Source: AP-15 sp963814865
GTDB taxonomy: Bacteria > Pseudomonadota > Alphaproteobacteria > ATCC43930 > CGMCC-115725
Reading direction: 5' to 3'
NCBI GenBank assembly: GCA_963814865.1
Contig: CAWFEN010000012.1
Location: forward strand, 62,001-126,000
DNA length: 64,000 nucleotides
The translations under genes and the position numbers were made by a program. A model generated the notes under the pieces. The model saw nothing but the letters and a program-made list of their open reading frames with translations. It was not told the DNA's origin and ran no database searches. Positions 63,721 through 64,000 of this stretch are shown piece after piece; the stretch's first letter is position 1, and every line of letters starts with the position of its first letter.

Positions 63721-64000
63721 GATCGTCGGCTCACCGGACGAGCGGCGGCGTCCGTCACTTCAAACCGGGGCGTCGTCGCTCGACGGCTTCAGGAACTAAT
63801 AGACCGGATCGTAATCGACGGCACGCCCGCCGGCGTCGATGATGACCACGCCGTGCGTCATCAAGCAAGGCTTCCCGGATGCCGCCTTTCGGCCAGGCGC
63901 CCGTGCCGCATGTTATCGGAGGCGGCGCGTCAACCCCGACCCCGCTGCCGCGAGCGGCGCCCAGTCCGCCGAAGCCGCACCGCAGTCACCGCGCCCGCGC
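63721..64000. other. No gene identified
   Basis: The last 280 bp. A 21-codon minus-strand frame (MTHGVVIIDAGGRAVDYDPVY, about 63799-63861) is visible, but it is short and has no convincing ribosome site or neighbour. No tRNA or repeat was seen. Confidence 0.35.

Noticed and set aside
63799..63861. 21-codon frame near the right end
   Set aside because: Too short, with no ribosome site and no recognisable homology; it could be chance.

Overview
The window is GC-rich, densely coded DNA from what looks like an alphaproteobacterium, probably an environmental Rhodospirillales or Hyphomicrobiales type. This rests on codon bias, an FNR/Nnr-type box upstream of a quinol NO reductase, an alphaproteobacterial-style XRE regulator and the gene content. 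I saw no rRNA, tRNA, CRISPR array or intact insertion sequence. Several genes carry single-base frameshifts in short runs of one base; some are probably sequence errors and others are real decay.

Region 1 (1-22.8 kb) is mostly small-molecule catabolism and metal handling: the 3' part of a copper P-type ATPase, meta-cleavage-type hydrolases, a two-subunit ring-hydroxylating dioxygenase with a divergent amidohydrolase, an exported creatininase-family protein beside a secreted beta-propeller, a chromate transporter, oxalyl-CoA decarboxylase, an IlvD/Edd dehydratase, and a same-strand run of isocitrate-lyase-family enzyme, amidohydrolase, metallo-beta-lactamase-fold enzyme and COG0523 GTPase. Remnants of other genes lie between them: the tail of a second hydrolase, a broken HEPN/AbiU2-like gene and the C-terminus of an SLC13-type transporter.

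Region 2 (23-41 kb) begins with leuA and a possible attenuator, then a heptose epimerase (hldD) and a glycosyltransferase converging on the most interesting locus. This is a single-module, fully reducing type I polyketide synthase (KS-AT-DH-MT-ER-KR-ACP, 2,490 residues), followed by an alpha-oxoamine synthase and preceded by a PhyH-type Fe(II)/2-oxoglutarate dioxygenase. The trio matches the logic of fungal fumonisin and AAL-toxin (sphinganine-analogue) clusters, but here it is bacterial. The MT domain seems to lack its catalytic histidine, so an unbranched sphingoid-like amino alcohol is predicted. An MDR oxidoreductase, a PanE-like reductase and a deleted Ldh remnant lie upstream on the same strand.

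Region 3 (41-48.5 kb) holds quinol-dependent NO reductase with an FNR/Nnr site and a divergent membrane protein, then a MaoC hydratase, a TauD-type dioxygenase, a histidine phosphatase, a universal stress protein and an HtrA-like protein whose catalytic triad appears lost.

Region 4 (48.5-58.1 kb) is surface-glycan biosynthesis: an orphan cysD, UDP-glucose dehydrogenase and UDP-xylose synthase on one strand, and on the other galE, a glycoside-hydrolase/GT2 fusion membrane protein and an ABC exporter. Together they would make UDP-glucuronate, UDP-xylose and a 4-epimer, polymerise or transfer a sugar, and export the product.

Region 5 (58.1-64 kb) contains small metabolic genes: a cupin, an AHL-lactonase-like MBL enzyme, HAD hydrolase, RidA protein, lipoprotein, glutathione transferase, an intact Ldh-family dehydrogenase and an unrecognised gene pair.
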